The translations under genes were made by a program, and so were the position numbers. The notes under the pieces were generated by a model, which had not been told where the DNA came from, ran no database searches, and saw nothing but the letters and a program-made list of their open reading frames with translations. DNA of 52,715 nt from Bacilli bacterium (GTDB lineage: Bacteria; Bacillota_I; Bacilli_A; RF39; UBA660). Of this stretch, positions 16,877 through 27,029 are shown piece by piece (the first letter of the stretch is position 1; every line of letters begins with the position of its first letter). The stretch covers positions 1-52,715 of the forward strand of contig JAEENX010000017.1 in NCBI GenBank assembly GCA_016283935.1, given 5' to 3'.

Positions 16877-18157
16877 TTATCTTCCGCGTCTTCTTTCTCT
16901 ACCACTTGCATAACTACGAGAAACAACACTACTTTCTAATTGTTTAAATGTTTCTAATGCAACACCAACAACGATTAGTAATCCTGTACCTCCAAGAGTT
17001 ACTTGGCTAGATAAATTAGCGGCTGATGAGATCCAACTAAATACAACAGGAATAGCAGCTAATACTGCAAGGAATAAACTACCAGATACAGATAATCTAG
17101 TAAGTGTACCCTTTAAGTATGCTTGAGTCTTTTCTCCAGGAGTAATACCAGGAATAAATGCTCTACTCTTGTCTAAGTTTTCACTCATTTCTTTAGGATT
17201 TAATTCCATCAATGTATATACATATCCGAATACGAATATTAATAATATATAGATTGCAAATCCTGATGGTGTAGTATATACAATATACTTTTCACAGAAT
17301 TGACTAAATGCTTCATTCTTTAAGAATGTTGCAATTAATGATGGAATACTAGTGATTGCACTTGCAAAGATAACAGGCATAACACTAGCTGAATTTAACT
17401 TTAATGGTAAGTATGCTTGTTCTTTATTATAAGAACTATCTGTTCTCGAAGAATGTTGTATTGGAATACGTCTTTGAGAAATTTCAGTAAATACTACACC
17501 AATTAATATTATTAAATATGTAAGTATAAATACTATAAATAGTACAATACCTAATGTTTGAGGTATACTATCAGATTGAATCAAGCTTGTGAATGCACTT
17601 TTGAATGTTGTTGGTAATGAATTAACAATACCAGCCATAATGAATAGTGAAACACCGTTTCCTAATCCTTTCTTAGTAACTTCGTCAGCCAACCATAATA
17701 ATAAAGCAGTTCCTGCAGTTAGTATAATAGTTGTTTTTACAACTTGCATTGTATCATCCATTTGCATGAATGCTACAGCATAAATATAACCTTGGATGAA
17801 TGCAAACAAGATACCTAAATATCTATTGATCTTATTGATAACTTGTCTACCAGTAGCTCCTTGTTCTTTTAGTTCTTTAAAATATGGAATTACATCCATT
17901 TGTAATAATTGTGTTAGGATTGATGCTGTAATATAAGGCATAACTCCTAAACTAAATATTGAAAAAGTTCTTAAGCCACCACCGCTCATTAGGTTTAATA
18001 AATCAATAAATCCTAACTTTGATGTTATGCTTTTGGCACCAGGTACCATAATGTTGGTACCTAGTCCAAATAATGCAAGAACAGCTAAGGTGAAATAGAT
18101 TCTTTTTCTTAGATCTTTATTGCTTGGACTGAATAGCCCTTTAAGACTACTAAACAT
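16877..18157 (-). CDS. secY: Protein translocase channel subunit SecY
   Basis: The 426-aa protein shows ten hydrophobic helices and SecY signatures: the plug region after FGLGTNIMVPG, GLGNGVSLFIMAGI, and the cytoplasmic loop RRIPIQ used for SecA and ribosome docking. It forms the membrane pore of the Sec system with SecE and SecG. The location between rplO and adk is standard. The start ATG is one base after the rplO stop. The N-terminus is MFSSLKGLFSPSNKDLRKR. No internal defect was seen. Confidence 0.98.
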   Translation of the reverse strand: MFSSLKGLFSPSNKDLRKRIYFTLAVLALFGLGTNIMVPGAKSITSKLGFIDLLNLMSGGGLRTFSIFSLGVMPYITASILTQLLQMDVIPYFKELKEQGATGRQVINKINRYLGILFAFIQGYIYAVAFMQMDDTMQVVKTTIILTAGTALLLWLADEVTKKGLGNGVSLFIMAGIVNSLPTTFKSAFTSLIQSDSIPQTLGIVLFIVFILTYLIILIGVVFTEISQRRIPIQHSSRTDSSYNKEQAYLPLKLNSASVMPVIFASAITSIPSLIATFLKNEAFSQFCEKYIVYTTPSGFAIYILLIFVFGYVYTLMELNPKEMSENLDKSRAFIPGITPGEKTQAYLKGTLTRLSVSGSLFLAVLAAIPVVFSWISSAANLSSQVTLGGTGLLIVVGVALETFKQLESSVVSRSYASGRERRRGR

Positions 18158-18158
18158 C

Positions 18159-18599
18159 TTAAATCACCTCTGTAGTTCCGCCTAGTTCCTCTATCTTAGT
18201 AACAGCTGCAGATGAGAATCTGTTAGCTTTTACTGTTAATTTCTTTTCTAATTTTCCGTTAGCTAATACTTTAATACCAGCTTTTTGATCTTTAACAAGA
18301 CCTTTTTCTCTTAATGATGCAGGTGTTACAACATCTCCATCATTGAATTTATTTAAGTCAGATAAGTTAATAACTGCAAATTCAGTTCTGAATCTAGCGT
18401 TATTGAAACCTCTCTTAGGTACTCTTCTGTATAATGGAGTTTGTCCACCTTCAAACCAAGGTTTGATTGAAACACCACTTCTACTCTTTTGTCCTTTTTG
18501 TCCACGAGTAGATGTTTTACCCATTCCAGATCCTGGTCCACGACCAACTCTTTTTGTAACTTTAGTTTCTGGAGATTTAACTAATGCATTTAACTTCAT
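18159..18599 (-). CDS. rplO: Ribosomal protein L15
   Basis: A 146-aa L15, opening [21 protein letters not shown] and with the glycine/arginine-rich [10 protein letters not shown] stretch that threads into 23S rRNA. The start at 18599 gives the normal length and lies one base beyond the rpsE stop. The rpmD (L30) gene usually found just upstream is missing. Confidence 0.97.
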   Translation of the reverse strand: MKLNALVKSPETKVTKRVGRGPGSGMGKTSTRGQKGQKSRSGVSIKPWFEGGQTPLYRRVPKRGFNNARFRTEFAVINLSDLNKFNDGDVVTPASLREKGLVKDQKAGIKVLANGKLEKKLTVKANRFSSAAVTKIEELGGTTEVI

Positions 18600-18600
18600 A

Positions 18601-19110
18601 TTATAACTCCTCAACTTTCTTACCACGCATTTCAGCAATTTGTTCAGCAGTTCTTTGAGCCATTAATGCTTCTAAAGTAGCTTTAGCAACATTAACTTTT
18701 GTATTAGAACCTAATGATTTAGAGATAATATCTTTAACACCAGCGATTTCTAATACGGCACGTGCAGCACCACCAGCAACGATTCCAGCACCTTGTGGAG
18801 CAGGTTTAATCATAACCTTAGCCTTTCCACAAGTACCGATTGCTTCATGAGGTATTGTTCTATTGTCAACTAATGAAACTTTAACTAAGTTTTTGTTAGC
18901 AGCTTGAGATGCTTTTTTGATTGCATCTGTAGCTTCATTAGCTTTTCCAGTTCCGATTCCTACTAAACCTTTTCCGTCACCAGCTACTACAGTAGCAGAG
19001 AATCTCATGTGACGTCCACCTTTAGTAACCTTAGTAACTCTAGAGATGTTAACTACGATTTCATCTAAAAGTTTCTTTTTTGGATCATTAAATTTATCAT
19101 TTCTTGCCAT
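18601..19110 (-). CDS. rpsE: Ribosomal protein S5
   Basis: A 169-aa S5 with the double-stranded-RNA-binding-like N-domain ([21 protein letters not shown]) and the C-domain with [13 protein letters not shown]. It helps maintain decoding accuracy on the 30S subunit. AGGAGG precedes the ATG. It is followed directly by rplO, with no rpmD between. Confidence 0.98.
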   Translation of the reverse strand: MARNDKFNDPKKKLLDEIVVNISRVTKVTKGGRHMRFSATVVAGDGKGLVGIGTGKANEATDAIKKASQAANKNLVKVSLVDNRTIPHEAIGTCGKAKVMIKPAPQGAGIVAGGAARAVLEIAGVKDIISKSLGSNTKVNVAKATLEALMAQRTAEQIAEMRGKKVEEL

Positions 19111-19121
19111 ACAATTACCTC

Positions 19122-19478
19122 CTAGAAATCCAATCCATTTTCACGTGCAGCATCAGCTAATGCTTGTACACGTCCATGATATTGGTATCCACCTCTATCG
19201 AATACTACTTCTTTGATACCAGCTTTAGTTGCCTTTTTAGCGATATCAGCACCTACAGCTTTTGCTCCTTCAATATTTCCACCGTTCTTTATTTTTAATT
19301 GAACAGAAGAAGAAGAAACTAAGGTAGTACCATTTTCGTCATTAATAATTTGAGCGAAAATGTGTGAATTTGATCTGAAAACATTTAATCTTGGACATTC
19401 AGCAGTACCAGAAACTTTATTTCTAACTCTTGCATGTCTTCTAATTCTTGCAACATTATTTGATTCTTTCTTTATCAT
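19122..19478 (-). CDS. rplR: Ribosomal protein L18
   Basis: A 118-aa L18 with [18 protein letters not shown] and the C-terminal [20 protein letters not shown] motif. It binds 5S rRNA with L5. AGGAGGG precedes the ATG; the start gives a few more N-terminal residues than some homologues ([14 protein letters not shown]). Confidence 0.97.
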   Translation of the reverse strand: MIKKESNNVARIRRHARVRNKVSGTAECPRLNVFRSNSHIFAQIINDENGTTLVSSSSVQLKIKNGGNIEGAKAVGADIAKKATKAGIKEVVFDRGGYQYHGRVQALADAARENGLDF

Positions 19479-19497
19479 ATCTTTTCCCTCCTACCTA

Positions 19498-20037
19498 TTA
19501 TTTAGATGCTTTCTTTCCTTCTTTACGTCTTATATGTTCATCTTTATATCTGATACCTTTACCTTTATATGGTTCTGGTGGTCTTACTTTACGAACATTA
19601 GCCGCAAATTCGTTTACTTTTTGAATATCAATACCAGCGATTGATAATTCAGTATTTGAGTTTGAAGTAACTGTTAATCCTTCAGGTACTTCAATTTTAA
19701 CAGGATGAGAATATCCAACACTTAAGTCGATAGTCTTTCCTTGAACAGAACATCTATAACCAACACCAGTGATTTCTAGATCTTTAACGAATCCAGTTGA
19801 AACACCAGTCATCATATTAGCGATGTGAGCGTTAGTTGTTCCGTGTAATGATTTAATTTGTTTTAAATCGTTTGGTCTTGTTGTTTTAACAACATTTTCT
19901 TCAACGATTACAGAAATATTTTTATCAAATGTGTAATTAAGTTCACCTTTAGGTCCTTTTACAGTAACTGTGTTATCAGCTACTGTAACAGTAACACCTT
20001 GAGGTATTTCTAAAATTCTATTACCAATTCTACTCAT
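19498..20037 (-). CDS. rplF: Ribosomal protein L6
   Basis: A 179-aa L6 starting MSRIGNRILEIPQGV, with the two repeated alpha/beta domains and the conserved C-terminal RPPEPYKGKGIRYKDE signature. It lies near the factor-binding site of the 50S subunit. Confidence 0.98.
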   Translation of the reverse strand: MSRIGNRILEIPQGVTVTVADNTVTVKGPKGELNYTFDKNISVIVEENVVKTTRPNDLKQIKSLHGTTNAHIANMMTGVSTGFVKDLEITGVGYRCSVQGKTIDLSVGYSHPVKIEVPEGLTVTSNSNTELSIAGIDIQKVNEFAANVRKVRPPEPYKGKGIRYKDEHIRRKEGKKASK

Positions 20038-20053
20038 AAATTATTTTCCTTGA

Positions 20054-20452
20054 TTACCAAATGTAAGCAAGTACTTCTCCTCCTAGACCTGCTTTTCTAG
20101 CATCTCTGTCAGTCATAATTCCTTTTGAAGTTGAGATAATAGCGATTCCTAAACCATTAAGAACTCTTGGAAGTTCGTCACGGTTAGCGTAAACTCTTAA
20201 ACCAGATTTAGATATTCTCTTTAATCCAGTAATAACTCTTTGCTTTTTACCTTCAGTATACTTTAAGTTTAATGTTAAAGTATTACCGTTAGCAGCTTCA
20301 GTTAATTTGTATTCTGAAATATAACCTTCTTCTTTTAAGATTCTAGCGATTTCGCAAGTCATCTTAGTTCCGATTACATCAACAGTATCATATTTTAATT
20401 GATTAGCATTACGAATTCTTGTAAGCATATCTGCAATTTTATCTTCTACCAT
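20054..20452 (-). CDS. rpsH: Ribosomal protein S8
   Basis: A 132-aa S8 with [11 protein letters not shown] at the N-terminus and the [20 protein letters not shown] signature that binds the central domain of 16S rRNA. In E. coli S8 regulates the spc operon by binding its mRNA; whether that happens here cannot be told. Confidence 0.98.
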   Translation of the reverse strand: MVEDKIADMLTRIRNANQLKYDTVDVIGTKMTCEIARILKEEGYISEYKLTEAANGNTLTLNLKYTEGKKQRVITGLKRISKSGLRVYANRDELPRVLNGLGIAIISTSKGIMTDRDARKAGLGGEVLAYIW

Positions 20453-20467
20453 GTCTTTACTTCCTTT

Positions 20468-20653
20468 CTACCAACTTGACTTTTTAACACCAGGAATTTT
20501 TCCTTGGTTAGCAAGTTCTCTAAAACAAATACGGCATAATCCGAATTTACGTAGAACACCATGAGGTCTTCCACATCTTTCGCATCTAGTGTATTCTCTA
20601 ACTTTGAATTTTTGAGGTCTTGATTGTTTAACCTTTAAACTTGTCTTAGCCAT
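20468..20653 (-). CDS. rpsN: Ribosomal protein S14, zinc-binding type
   Basis: A 61-aa S14 of the short zinc form, with C24-x2-C27 and C40-x2-C43 holding the metal (CERCGRPHG and CRICF). This form is usual in Gram-positive bacteria. It lies between rplE and rpsH in the spc segment. Confidence 0.98.
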   Translation of the reverse strand: MAKTSLKVKQSRPQKFKVREYTRCERCGRPHGVLRKFGLCRICFRELANQGKIPGVKKSSW

Positions 20654-20661
20654 CTTGGTAC

Positions 20662-21201
20662 CTACTTTCTAAATGGCATTCCGAATGCTTTTAATAATTC
20701 AAAAGCTTCTTCGTTTGTTTTTGCAGTTGTAACAAAAACAATATCCATTCCTCTTACTTTAATTACATCATCATATACTATTTCTGGGAATATAAGTTGT
20801 TCCTTAATTCCTAAAGTATAGTTTCCAAAACCATCAAATGCTTTTGGAGATATACCTCTAAAGTCACGTACTCTTGGTAATGCAACACGGATTAATTTTT
20901 CCATGAAGTTGTACATAGCTTCTCCTCTAAGAGTAACTTTGCAACCAATTGATTGACCTTCTCTAATTTTGAAACCAGCTATAGATTTTTTAGCTTTAGT
21001 AATTACTGCATGTTGTCCAGTAATTTGTTCAAGTTCTCTAGCAGCAGCTTCTACATATTTAGAATCATGTGAAGCATCACCAGTTCCAATATTAATAACA
21101 ATTTTTTCTAGTTTAGGAACTTCCATAATTGAAGAATAATTAAATTGTTTCTTTAATTCTTCTTTAATTTCCTTGTTATATCTTTCTCTTAAACTATTCA
21201 T
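20662..21201 (-). CDS. rplE: Ribosomal protein L5
   Basis: A 179-aa L5 with [23 protein letters not shown], and the C-terminal [16 protein letters not shown] segment. It binds 5S rRNA and forms a bridge to S13. The start overlaps the rplX stop by one base (TAATG), implying translational coupling. Confidence 0.98.
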   Translation of the reverse strand: MNSLRERYNKEIKEELKKQFNYSSIMEVPKLEKIVINIGTGDASHDSKYVEAAARELEQITGQHAVITKAKKSIAGFKIREGQSIGCKVTLRGEAMYNFMEKLIRVALPRVRDFRGISPKAFDGFGNYTLGIKEQLIFPEIVYDDVIKVRGMDIVFVTTAKTNEEAFELLKAFGMPFRK

Positions 21202-21539
21202 TATTTGTCACCTACTTTTTTTGTAGTTTTTTTAGCAGCAGCTTTCTTAGTTATTGCTTTTTCTTCTTTTGTAGCTTTTTCTGTAACCTTAGCTGTCTTA
21301 GCAGCTTTCTTAGAATCTTTAGATTCTACAACTTTAACGTTAGATACATGAATTGGTTTTTCCATTTCTACGATTCCACCTTGTTGGTTGTACATGTTTG
21401 GTTTCATATGTCTTTTAACAACATTTACACCAGAAACAACAACTTGGTCTTTCTTAGAAATAGTACGAATTACAGTACCTTCCTTGCCTAAATCTTTTCC
21501 AGCAAGAACTTTTACTTTATCTCCAACTTTTACCTTCAT
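21201..21539 (-). CDS. rplX: Ribosomal protein L24 with an atypical basic C-terminal tail
   Basis: Residues 1-74 are a normal L24 KOW domain ([32 protein letters not shown]). After this most bacterial L24 proteins continue with a segment containing PTRVG and a basic end; here it is absent and replaced by about 38 residues of Lys, Ala, Thr and Glu (from [12 protein letters not shown] to KKVGDK). Total length is 112 aa, so the tail is a substitution rather than a simple addition. L24 starts 50S assembly and sits at the tunnel exit. AGGAGG precedes the ATG. Confidence 0.95.
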   Translation of the reverse strand: MKVKVGDKVKVLAGKDLGKEGTVIRTISKKDQVVVSGVNVVKRHMKPNMYNQQGGIVEMEKPIHVSNVKVVESKDSKKAAKTAKVTEKATKEEKAITKKAAAKKTTKKVGDK

Positions 21540-21548
21540 AATATCCTC

Positions 21549-21917
21549 CTATAATACTTCAGGTGCTAAAGAAACAATCTTCATGAAATCTTTTTCACGT
21601 AATTCTCTAGCAACAGGTCCTAGAACACGAGTTCCGATTGGTGAATGATCTTCTTTGATTAATACACAAGCATTGTCTCCAAATTTGATCATTGAACCAT
21701 CAGCTCTTCTAACACCTTCAACACTTCTTACGATTACAGCTTTTACTACTTTACCAGCTTTAACGTTTGAGTTAGGAATTGCTTTTTTAACAGTTCCTAC
21801 AACGATATCACCGATATTACCATATTTAACTTTACTTCCGCCAAGTACTCTGATTACCATGATTTCTCTTGCGCCAGAGTTATCAGCAACTTTTAATCTA
21901 GTTTGTTGTTGTATCAT
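21549..21917 (-). CDS. rplN: Ribosomal protein L14
   Basis: A 122-aa L14 starting [18 protein letters not shown], with the conserved [11 protein letters not shown] and [12 protein letters not shown] segments. It forms part of the bridge to the 30S subunit and, in the family, binds the silencing factor RsfS. Confidence 0.98.
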   Translation of the reverse strand: MIQQQTRLKVADNSGAREIMVIRVLGGSKVKYGNIGDIVVGTVKKAIPNSNVKAGKVVKAVIVRSVEGVRRADGSMIKFGDNACVLIKEDHSPIGTRVLGPVARELREKDFMKIVSLAPEVL

Positions 21918-21927
21918 AATAACCCTC

Positions 21928-22188
21928 CTATAGTTCTACAGATTCAACTAAAACTTCAGCAAGTTCATATCTCTTAGTCTTAGATAATGGTCTTGTTGAA
22001 AGAAGTCTAACTGTATCTCCAACTTTCGCAATATTTTTTTCATCATGAGCAGCATACTTTTTAGAGTATTTAACTCTCTTATGATATAGAGGATCATTTC
22101 TATAAGTTTCAACTAAAACAGTGATAGTTTTATCATTTTTAGCACTAACAACTTTTCCGATTAATTCAGATCTTTTAGTTTCTGCCAT
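21928..22188 (-). CDS. rpsQ: Ribosomal protein S17
   Basis: An 86-aa S17 OB-fold protein with [17 protein letters not shown] and [21 protein letters not shown]. It is an early 16S rRNA binder. Its start overlaps the rpmC stop by one base. Confidence 0.97.
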   Translation of the reverse strand: MAETKRSELIGKVVSAKNDKTITVLVETYRNDPLYHKRVKYSKKYAAHDEKNIAKVGDTVRLLSTRPLSKTKRYELAEVLVESVEL

Positions 22189-22385
22189 TATTTTTCTCCT
22201 CCTTCTCTTTCATTTAAAACAGTCTTTAATCTAGCAATTGTTTTTCTATCTTCATTAATTTTATGAGGTTTTTCAATTACTTGAGTAGATTGTTTCATTC
22301 TTAAATCAAATAATTCTGATTTAAGTTCTTCTATCTTCTTGTTAATATCTTCAGTGGACATTTCTCTAATTTCATTCATTTTCAT
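22188..22385 (-). CDS. rpmC: Ribosomal protein L29
   Basis: A 65-aa helical hairpin protein, [20 protein letters not shown] at the start and [15 protein letters not shown] near the end. It is positioned at the tunnel exit. The ATG at 22385 overlaps the rplP stop (TAATG); a second Met two codons on is an alternative start. Confidence 0.97.
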   Translation of the reverse strand: MKMNEIREMSTEDINKKIEELKSELFDLRMKQSTQVIEKPHKINEDRKTIARLKTVLNEREGGEK

Positions 22386-22807
22386 TAGTTATTTTCACCA
22401 CTTTCTTTAGTTACTATTCTTGTTTTTACACTTAATTTGTGTGAAGCAAGTCTTAAAGCTTCTCTAGCGATATCTTCAGATACACCAGAAATTTCGAACA
22501 TTATAGTTCCAGCTTTAACTACTGCATCATAATGATCTACTGAACCTTTTCCTGTACCTTGACGTACACCTAAAGCTTGAGCAGTTCTAGCTAAGTGTGG
22601 GAATATGTTAATTGTTACTTCACCACCACGTTTCATGTAACGTGTCATAGCGATACGAGCAGCTTCGATTTGTCTAGCTGAAACATATCCACCAGTTTTA
22701 GCTTGTAAACCATATTCACCTTTATTTAATTTAATGTGACCTTTAGCTTTTCCTTCATAGCTAATTCTATGAGGTTTACGATATTTAGTTCTTTTTGGCA
22801 TTAACAT
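22385..22807 (-). CDS. rplP: Ribosomal protein L16
   Basis: A 140-aa L16 beginning [15 protein letters not shown], with the [15 protein letters not shown] region and an arginine-rich core. It contacts the A-site tRNA elbow on the 50S subunit. The start at 22807 has AGGTG upstream and overlaps the end of rpsC by 23 bases, which is usual. Confidence 0.98.
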   Translation of the reverse strand: MLMPKRTKYRKPHRISYEGKAKGHIKLNKGEYGLQAKTGGYVSARQIEAARIAMTRYMKRGGEVTINIFPHLARTAQALGVRQGTGKGSVDHYDAVVKAGTIMFEISGVSEDIAREALRLASHKLSVKTRIVTKESGENN

Positions 22808-23495
22808 CGCGGTCACCTCTTTCTTTACGTTCTACTTTGATTTGTTCTTTATTGTTTCTGTTTTTACCTTTAAGGATTTCTCCTTTATAGATCCAAACTT
22901 TAACACCAATTTTTCCATAAGTAGTTGATGCTTCAGCTTCAGCATAATCAACATCAGCTCTTATAGTTTGTAGAGGTACAGTACCTTCTGAATATCCTTC
23001 AGATCTTGCCATTTCAGCTCCACCTAAACGACCAGATAATTTAGTTTTGATACCTTTAGCTCCAGCCTTCATTGTAGCTCTAATAGCTTTCTTTTGAACC
23101 ATTCTGAAGTTTCCTCTAGCTTCAATTTGTCTTGCGATTGATTGAGCAACTAGTTCAGCATTTAAATCTGGAACTTTAACTTCTGAGATAGTAATGAATA
23201 CATCTTCACCAGAAATCTTTTTAACTTTTGCTCTTAATTTTTCAATATCTTCTCCGCCACGTCCGATGATAACACCAGGTTTAGCAGTTTGGATTTTAAT
23301 ATCAATTCTGTCAGCTTTTCTTTCAATATCGATTTCAGAAACTGCAGCACTCTTTAATTCTTCTAATAAGAAGTCTCTGATTTTAAGGTCATTGTTTAAT
23401 TTCTTAACATAGTCACCTTTTTCAGCGTACCATTTAGATTCCCAATCTTTATTGATTCCAAGTCTTAATCCACGAGGGTCTACTTTTTGTCCCAT
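22785..23495 (-). CDS. rpsC: Ribosomal protein S3
   Basis: A 236-aa S3 beginning [14 protein letters not shown], with the KH domain ([17 protein letters not shown]) and the C-terminal domain ([22 protein letters not shown]). It forms part of the mRNA entry tunnel and its helicase activity. The last 25 residues form a charged tail overlapping rplP. Confidence 0.98.
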   Translation of the reverse strand: MGQKVDPRGLRLGINKDWESKWYAEKGDYVKKLNNDLKIRDFLLEELKSAAVSEIDIERKADRIDIKIQTAKPGVIIGRGGEDIEKLRAKVKKISGEDVFITISEVKVPDLNAELVAQSIARQIEARGNFRMVQKKAIRATMKAGAKGIKTKLSGRLGGAEMARSEGYSEGTVPLQTIRADVDYAEAEASTTYGKIGVKVWIYKGEILKGKNRNNKEQIKVERKERGDRDVNAKKN

Positions 23496-23497
23496 AA

Positions 23498-23839
23498 TTA
23501 AGCCTCCTTACCATCACTAACTTTTACAGTTATGTGACTAGTTCTTTTATCTCTTCTGTCTACTCTTGATCTTGAAGCAGGTTTAACTCTCTTTAAAACT
23601 ATTCCAGGATTTACAAAGCATTCAGAAATTACTAAATCTTCAGCTTTAGCTCCAAAGTTATTTGTAGCATTAGCCATTGCTGATTTTAATACATCAAGGA
23701 TTAATCTAGAAGATTTAGTGTTTGTATTATTTAATATAGCTACAGCATCAGCACATTTCTTTCCTCTGATTAAGTCCATAGTCATACGGCACTTACGAGG
23801 AGCAACCATAGCATTTTTATGTATTGCATAAGTTTCCAT
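23498..23839 (-). CDS. rplV: Ribosomal protein L22
   Basis: A 113-aa L22 with [15 protein letters not shown] and the beta-hairpin loop region [21 protein letters not shown] that lines the exit tunnel and, in other bacteria, can carry macrolide-resistance changes. It precedes rpsC by three bases. Confidence 0.97.
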   Translation of the reverse strand: METYAIHKNAMVAPRKCRMTMDLIRGKKCADAVAILNNTNTKSSRLILDVLKSAMANATNNFGAKAEDLVISECFVNPGIVLKRVKPASRSRVDRRDKRTSHITVKVSDGKEA

Positions 23840-23850
23840 CTAATATCCTC

Positions 23851-24123
23851 CTATTTTCCTTGTTTTTGTCCAGCATGTCCGCCAGCTTTTCTAGTTAAAG
23901 CGAACTCACCTAATTTGTGTCCAACCATTTCTTCAGTTACATATACAGGAATGAATTCCTTACCATTATGAACTGCGAATGTGTGTCCAACGAAATCAGG
24001 GAAGATTGTTGAACGACGTGACCAAGTTTTAACAACTTCTTTTTTGTTTTCAGCATTTAATTTATTTACTTTTTTCATTAGGCTTTCGTCAACGAAAGGT
24101 CCTTTTTTCAAACTTCTTGCCAT
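23851..24123 (-). CDS. rpsS: Ribosomal protein S19
   Basis: A 90-aa S19, [15 protein letters not shown] at the start and [14 protein letters not shown] at the end, with [21 protein letters not shown] in between. It is a 30S head protein partnering S13. Confidence 0.98.
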   Translation of the reverse strand: MARSLKKGPFVDESLMKKVNKLNAENKKEVVKTWSRRSTIFPDFVGHTFAVHNGKEFIPVYVTEEMVGHKLGEFALTRKAGGHAGQKQGK

Positions 24124-24134
24124 ATCTTAATCAC

Positions 24135-24968
24135 CTATTTCTTCTTTCTACTAACAATTAACTTGCTAGAAGCCTTTTTAGGTTTACGAGTCTTGTAACC
24201 AAGAGCAGGTTTACCCCATGGAGTAACTGGTGCTTTACGTCCGATTGGTGTTCTACCTTCACCACCACCATGTGGGTGATCATTAGGGTTCATAACAGAA
24301 CCACGGTTTGTAGGTCTGATACCCATGTGACGAGTACGTCCAGCTTTTCCAACGTTTACTAATTCGAAATCTTCGTTTCCAACAACACCGATTGTTGCCA
24401 TACAAGTTCCAAGAATCTTTCTTGTTTCACCTGATTGTAAACGAACGATAACATATTTATCATCTCTACCTAAGATTTGAGCACTTGCACCAGCTGATCT
24501 AGCGATTTCAGCACCCTTACCAGGTTTTAATTCTAAGTTATGTACTAAAGTACCAACTGGAATGTTTTGTAATTGCATTGCGTTACCAACTTTGATATCA
24601 CAAGCTTCTCCAGCTTCAATAATCATTCCAACTTCTAAATCTTTTGGAGCGATTATATATCTCTTTTCACCATCTAAGTAAGTGATAAGAGCAATATTTG
24701 CATTACGGTTTGGATCGTATTCAATTGTACTAACCTTACCAGTAACACCAAATTTATTTCTCTTGAAGTCTATAATACGGTATTTTCTCTTAGCTCCTCC
24801 ACCAATGTGGCGAACTGTCATTTTACCTTGGTTATTACGACCACCAGTTTTAGATCCAGATGCTAATAATGACTTTTCAGGTTTATTACCTTGAGTTAAT
24901 TCTTCATTAGTTAATGTAGACATTCCTCTACGGCCATTAGTAGTTGGTTTATATTTCTTAATTGCCAT
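24135..24968 (-). CDS. rplB: Ribosomal protein L2
   Basis: A 277-aa L2 with [19 protein letters not shown] near the N-terminus and the C-terminal [20 protein letters not shown] signature containing the highly conserved histidine near the peptidyl transferase centre. It lies in the standard rplW-rplB-rpsS order. Confidence 0.99.
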   Translation of the reverse strand: MAIKKYKPTTNGRRGMSTLTNEELTQGNKPEKSLLASGSKTGGRNNQGKMTVRHIGGGAKRKYRIIDFKRNKFGVTGKVSTIEYDPNRNANIALITYLDGEKRYIIAPKDLEVGMIIEAGEACDIKVGNAMQLQNIPVGTLVHNLELKPGKGAEIARSAGASAQILGRDDKYVIVRLQSGETRKILGTCMATIGVVGNEDFELVNVGKAGRTRHMGIRPTNRGSVMNPNDHPHGGGEGRTPIGRKAPVTPWGKPALGYKTRKPKKASSKLIVSRKKK

Positions 24969-24980
24969 AATACCCTCCTA

Positions 24981-25250
24981 TTATAATTCTATTGAATTAC
25001 CGTCACGTAATGTAACGATTGCTTTCTTATAAGTTTTTGTTTTTCCTGTGTATCTTCCAACTCTTTTTGCTTTAGATTTAGTATTAAGAGTTCTTACGTT
25101 TTCAACTTTAACGTTGAAAGCACTTTCAATGGCTTGAGCTATTTGAGTCTTATTAGCACTCTTAGCTACTTTAAATGTATAAGTTTTTCCATCTTGAGCC
25201 ATTGCAGCAGATTTTTCAGTTACTACTGGAGCTATAATTATATCTTTCAT
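24981..25250 (-). CDS. rplW: Ribosomal protein L23
   Basis: An 89-aa L23 (IIAPVVTEKSAAMAQDGKTYTFKVAKSANK split over its first half) that docks trigger factor and signal recognition particle at the tunnel exit. Its start overlaps the rplD stop by one base. Confidence 0.97.
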   Translation of the reverse strand: MKDIIIAPVVTEKSAAMAQDGKTYTFKVAKSANKTQIAQAIESAFNVKVENVRTLNTKSKAKRVGRYTGKTKTYKKAIVTLRDGNSIEL

Positions 25251-25873
25251 TATTTAAGTGCCTCCTCAACATATTTAACACTATCTTCATCCATTACTAA
25301 TGTATCTGAATTAACGATATCAAATACGTTTAATTCGTCAGCCATAATAACCGCAACATTTCCTAAGTTTCTAGTTGCTAAATATAACATTTCAGCATCA
25401 TGAGCACTTACGAATAATGTTTTACCAGTTAATTTTAAACTGTCTAATAATGCGATAGCATCTTTTGTTTTAGCTGTCTTTAATTCTAATGAATCAACAA
25501 CAACTAATGCTTTTTCATTTAACTTGTCAGTTAAAGCAGTCTTTAATGCAAGTTTTCTTTCTTTTCTATTAGTTTTGAAACCATAATCTCTTGGTGTAGG
25601 TCCGAATACTACTCCACCACCAACATAGTGAGGTGCACGAATAGATCCTTGTCTAGCATTACCTGTACCTTTTTGTCTATATGGTTTTCTTCCACCACCA
25701 CGAACTTCTGATCTTCCTTTAGTATCAGCAGTTCCTTGTCTTGAAGAATCAAGTTGTAATCTGATAGCTTTCTTTAATACAACGTCATTTCCTTCAACTT
25801 TAAAAATATCATCATTTAATGTTAAATCTTTAACTTGTTCACCTTTAAGGTTAATCATTTTAATCTTTGCCAT
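25250..25873 (-). CDS. rplD: Ribosomal protein L4
   Basis: A 207-aa L4 with the tunnel loop SEVRGGGRKPYRQKGTGNAR and a downstream RAPHYVGGGVVFGP. It lines the peptide tunnel. In E. coli L4 represses its own S10 operon by acting on the mRNA leader; a structured leader also exists before rpsJ here. The start at 25873 follows AAAGGAGA at good spacing; the upstream in-frame extension is rejected. Confidence 0.98.
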   Translation of the reverse strand: MAKIKMINLKGEQVKDLTLNDDIFKVEGNDVVLKKAIRLQLDSSRQGTADTKGRSEVRGGGRKPYRQKGTGNARQGSIRAPHYVGGGVVFGPTPRDYGFKTNRKERKLALKTALTDKLNEKALVVVDSLELKTAKTKDAIALLDSLKLTGKTLFVSAHDAEMLYLATRNLGNVAVIMADELNVFDIVNSDTLVMDEDSVKYVEEALK

Positions 25874-25899
25874 TTTAAAATCTCCTTTCAACGAAACTA

Positions 25900-26679
25900 T
25901 TAAGCTTCTGTTGTTTCCTCAACTTTCTCATCAGCAGTTTCTTCAGCAGTAGCTTCTACTACTTCTTCAGTAGCTTCAGCAACAGTTTCTTCAACTGGAG
26001 TTTCTTCTACTACTTCTTCAACTTCATAAATGATGATTTCTTTAGGATCAACAGCTCCACCTTTAACAGCGTCTCTGATTAATACTAAAGAATTTTTTGG
26101 TCCTGGAACAGATCCACTAACTAAGATATAGTTATCTTTAGTAGATACTTCAATAATTTCTAGGTTTTGAATTGTAACTGTTTCATGTCCCATGTGTCCA
26201 GCTAACTTCTTACCTTTAAGTACGTGCATTGGTAACATTGTACCCATTGAACCTGGTCTTCTATGGTAATGTGATCCATGAGTTTCAGGTCCTCTTGATA
26301 AGCCGTGTCTCTTAATAGCACCAGCAAATCCTTTTCCTTTAGAAGTACCAGTAACGTCTACTTTTTCTCCTACAGCAAATGTGTCAGCAGCTAAAGTACT
26401 TCCAAGAGTATATCCTTCAACTGAGTCTACTCTAATTTCTTTTAAGAAGCGCTTAGGAGCTACACCTGCTTTTTTAGCATGTCCAACTTCAGCTTTAGTT
26501 GCATGCTTTTCTTTCTTGTCAACTGTTGCTAATTGAATTGCATTGTAACCATCAGTTTCAACTGTTTTAATTTGAGTTACAACGTTAGGTTCAACTTCGA
26601 TAACAGTAACAGGAATAACTTTTCCATCTTTCGTAAATTTTTCGGTCATACCGATTTTACGTCCTAAGATTCCTTTCAT
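25900..26679 (-). CDS. rplC: Ribosomal protein L3 with an acidic C-terminal extension
   Basis: Residues 1 to about 212 are an ordinary L3: [15 protein letters not shown], then [39 protein letters not shown] in family order, ending at [11 protein letters not shown]. The remaining 45 or so residues are almost only Glu, Ala, Val and Thr with a few Asp and Lys. Family members are about 205-220 aa, so the tail is an addition. An acidic tail on an RNA-binding protein is odd; it probably lies on the solvent side. The gene has a normal AGGA site and is second in the superoperon. Confidence 0.96.
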   Translation of the reverse strand: MKGILGRKIGMTEKFTKDGKVIPVTVIEVEPNVVTQIKTVETDGYNAIQLATVDKKEKHATKAEVGHAKKAGVAPKRFLKEIRVDSVEGYTLGSTLAADTFAVGEKVDVTGTSKGKGFAGAIKRHGLSRGPETHGSHYHRRPGSMGTMLPMHVLKGKKLAGHMGHETVTIQNLEIIEVSTKDNYILVSGSVPGPKNSLVLIRDAVKGGAVDPKEIIIYEVEEVVEETPVEETVAEATEEVVEATAEETADEKVEETTEA

Positions 26680-26723
26680 TTTTCTTTCCTCCGTATATTT
26701 TATATTTTTTCTTTTTATTTAGA

Positions 26724-27029
26724 TTAGATAGTTTTAATACTAACTTCTACACCAGATGGTATATCTAAATGTTGTAATGCATCCATAGTTTCTTTACTAG
26801 GATCTTTAATATCGATTAATCTCTTATGAGTTCTCATTTCGAATTGTTCACGTGAATCTTTGTATTTGTGAACAGCTTTTAATACAGTAATCTTTTGAAT
26901 TTCTGTTGGAAGTGGAACTGGTCCAGAAATTTCAGCACCTGTTCTCTTAACAGTTTCAACGATTCTAGCTGCAGCAGCATCTAATAATCTGTGATCATAA
27001 GCTTTTAATCTTAATCTTACTTTTGACAT
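26724..27029 (-). CDS. rpsJ: Ribosomal protein S10
   Basis: A 101-aa S10 ([18 protein letters not shown] at the start, the loop [16 protein letters not shown], and a C-terminal [11 protein letters not shown]). It is a 30S head protein and, as NusE, joins antitermination complexes. It leads the superoperon. GGGAGG stands eight bases before the ATG; an ATG-TAA start-stop lies between the two. Confidence 0.98.
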   Translation of the reverse strand: MSKVRLRLKAYDHRLLDAAAARIVETVKRTGAEISGPVPLPTEIQKITVLKAVHKYKDSREQFEMRTHKRLIDIKDPSKETMDALQHLDIPSGVEVSIKTI

